From the NCBI GenBank assembly GCA_017302635.1, contig JAFLCX010000001.1:1178001-1242000 (forward strand): a stretch of DNA of 64,000 nucleotides, read 5' to 3'. This document shows positions 62,730 to 64,000 of this stretch, piece after piece (position 1 is the first letter of the stretch; every line of letters starts with the position of its first letter). The notes beneath the pieces were generated by a model that worked only from the letters and a program-made list of their open reading frames with translations, was not told where the DNA came from and made no database searches. This stretch comes from Hyphomicrobiales bacterium (GTDB taxonomy: Bacteria > Pseudomonadota > Alphaproteobacteria > Rhizobiales > Beijerinckiaceae). The position numbers and the translations under genes were made by a program.

Positions 62730-63362
62730 GTGAAGGCATCGAAAACCGACAATCAATGCAATAATTCGATCGGGAGCCCGAAAAACGTCACTACGTTAAC
62801 GCTGGAATCGGCGGAACTCACGCCCGCAATCGCTGCCTATTTCGAAAAGTGCCTGGAGAAGATTGGCTTCGTGCCAAATGTTCTGGTCGCCTATTCGCAT
62901 TCCATGCCTAAGCTCGAGGCCTTTGTCGGCTTCTATAATGATCTGATGCTCGCACCCTCAGGGCTGACCAAACTTGAGCGCGAGATGATCGCGGTGGTCG
63001 TCTCGGCTGAAAACCGCTGCTGGTATTGCCTCGTTGCACATGGCGCCGCGGTGCGGCAGCTCTCTGGCGATCCGGTCCTGGGAGAAGCGCTGACGCTGAA
63101 CTATCGTCAGGCGGCGGGGCTCGCGCCCAAACAGCGGGCGATGCTCGATTTTGCGCTCAAGGTCGCGCGGGCCTCGGCAGAAATCGAGGAACCGGATCGC
63201 CAGAGATTGCGGGATGCCGGATTTTCGGATCGCGACATCTGGGATATCGCGGCAGTCGCGAGCTTTTTCGCGATGTCGAACCGCATGGCTTCCGCGACCG
63301 GCATGCAGCCCAACCCGGAATACCATGCTCAGGCACGCGAGACCGTTGGCACAAAAAAATAG
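62730..63362 (+). CDS. AhpD-like/peroxidase-related carboxymuconolactone decarboxylase-family protein
   Basis: A 210-residue helical protein with the AhpD core motif CWYCLVAHG: C97 and C100 are the redox pair and H104 assists. It belongs to the uncharacterised peroxidase-related branch of the family, which reduces hydroperoxides with a thiol donor. It starts with GTG, five bases after AAGGAGG. It stands alone, divergent from the glutamate dehydrogenase gene, and ends in TAG within a short palindrome. The physiological substrate is unknown. Confidence 0.88.
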   Translation: MKASKTDNQCNNSIGSPKNVTTLTLESAELTPAIAAYFEKCLEKIGFVPNVLVAYSHSMPKLEAFVGFYNDLMLAPSGLTKLEREMIAVVVSAENRCWYCLVAHGAAVRQLSGDPVLGEALTLNYRQAAGLAPKQRAMLDFALKVARASAEIEEPDRQRLRDAGFSDRDIWDIAAVASFFAMSNRMASATGMQPNPEYHAQARETVGTKK

Positions 63363-63387
63363 GCGGCCGCGCTTTTGGCGGGCCGCC
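63362..63387. repeat. Hairpin at the stop of the AhpD-like gene
   Basis: GGCGGCC (63362-63368) and GGCCGCC (63381-63387) form a 7 bp stem with a 12-base loop. No T-run follows on the plus strand, but the AAAAAAAT before it becomes a U-run when read on the minus strand. So it would end transcription coming from the right more readily than that of the AhpD-like gene. Confidence 0.55.
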
Positions 63388-63665
63388 CTGCCATTCTCGG
63401 TGGATCGGCAGATCTTGAGTCCAAGCGAGGGGGCTGGGGGGCGTAGGGTCTCGCTTGAACCATCACCGTGGCATTGGGTGGAGTATGTTGTCCGGGTCTG
63501 GCGCTCGCATGGTCGAAATCTGGCCAAACTGTGAAATTGCTGACACTCGCGTGATGGAAGCGACGCGCATTGACAGCAATTTGGCAAGAAACCGGGCGCA
63601 GATTGATATTGGAAGCCGGCTTGCCAGTCGGCGATGTTCTGCCACACTGGTTGCCGGAGCAGCGG
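63388..63665. other. Intergenic region before the DUF2794 gene
   Basis: About 280 bases with no convincing coding sequence on either strand. It presumably carries the promoter for the DUF2794 gene. I see no clear operator, repeat or RNA structure in it. Confidence 0.5.
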
Positions 63666-64000
63666 ATGGATCATCAGGACCAGCACAGACGCGAGAGTGC
63701 CGTCATCATTCCCCTCGGTTCACGCCGTGCGCCGGAGGATGTGCGGTTCGACCGGCGCGAACTGGGCGAAATCCTGAACGTTTATGGCCGCCATGTCGCA
63801 AGCGGCGAATGGCGCGACTACGCCATCGATTTCGGGCGCGAACGGGCAGTGTTCTCCATCCTGCGCCACACGGGCGAAACGCCGCTTTATCGCATCGAGA
63901 AAGACCCGAAGCGCGCGGCCAAGCAAGGTGCCTATGCTGTCATCGCGCAGGGCGGGCTGGTGCTGAAACGCGGCGCAGACCTTGCCCGCGTGCTGAAAGT
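63666..64000 (+). CDS. DUF2794 protein (partial, 3' end outside window)
   Basis: The first 111 codons of a small protein with the DUF2794 pattern: RFDRRELGEILNVYGRHVASG and EWRDYAIDFGRERAVFSIL, followed by PLYRIEKDPK. The family is found in alphaproteobacteria, is about 110-125 residues long, and has no known function. The ATG at 63666 has GGAG nine bases upstream. Only the last few codons should be missing. Confidence 0.87.
   Translation, partial: MDHQDQHRRESAVIIPLGSRRAPEDVRFDRRELGEILNVYGRHVASGEWRDYAIDFGRERAVFSILRHTGETPLYRIEKDPKRAAKQGAYAVIAQGGLVLKRGADLARVLK

Noticed and set aside
63463..63645. Short minus-strand reading frame of 60 codons before the DUF2794 gene
   Set aside because: No ribosome-binding site or recognisable sequence; more likely promoter DNA.
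1..64000. CRISPR array, insertion sequence or prophage as the hidden system
   Set aside because: No regularly spaced repeats, transposase, integrase or phage structural genes are visible on either strand.

Overview
The window is a stretch of GC-rich chromosome from an alphaproteobacterium, most likely of the order Hyphomicrobiales (Rhizobiales). The markers are a Mic60/mitofilin gene inside a hemC-hemD-mic60-hemY run, the roughly 1,600-residue NAD-glutamate dehydrogenase, DUF1674 and DUF2794 proteins, and the rsmB-heparinase-purH order. Genes are dense, with many 4-base ATGA overlaps. I see no insertion sequences, phage genes, CRISPR arrays or rRNA. Two tRNA genes are present: Gly(GCC) and Thr(CGT).

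Layout. 1-8.6 kb: LON-domain protein, thioredoxin-TPR chaperone, ProX deacylase, tRNA-Gly, a decayed phosphonate importer (two PhnE permeases and a 3' remnant of phnC, no phnD), a BASS transporter with an acyl-CoA ligase, a tyrosine phosphatase, pyrophosphatase and a small Gly-rich membrane protein. 8.6-16.3 kb: MtgA, a CitE-like lyase, an inorganic-carbon block (SbtA bicarbonate transporter, SbtB-like PII protein, beta carbonic anhydrase), a HAD phosphatase, an ECF sigma/anti-sigma pair and a CoA-transferase. 16.3-22.9 kb: a LacI-controlled sugar ABC importer with a cytoplasmic GH63/MGH1-like glycosidase.

22.9-34.2 kb: an apparent quinate/shikimate-type catabolic region. It has a TetR regulator, an HMG-CoA-lyase-like enzyme, a divergent AroE-like dehydrogenase, a fused 3-dehydroshikimate dehydratase, a Gfo/Idh oxidoreductase, a complete Liv-type ABC importer and a LysR regulator. 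The likely flow is uptake, oxidation to 3-dehydroshikimate, then dehydration to protocatechuate. 34.3-38.4 kb: a tight four-gene operon (GNAT-like protein, acyl carrier protein, AMP-forming ligase, PLP decarboxylase). Its ligase and decarboxylase resemble exosortase-A-associated families, but no exosortase is present. This is the best candidate here for an undescribed small biosynthetic system.

38.7-64 kb is mostly housekeeping: tRNA-Thr, hemY-mic60-hemD-hemC, divergent tsaD-gpsA-EVE, acs, hemN, cfa, a Tat-exported L,D-transpeptidase, an SDHAF4-like protein, rluA, rsmB, heparinase-like, purH, NAD-GDH, an AhpD-like protein and the start of a DUF2794 gene. Assignments rest on motifs, length and context read by eye. 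Start codons were chosen from ribosome-binding sites and overlaps.
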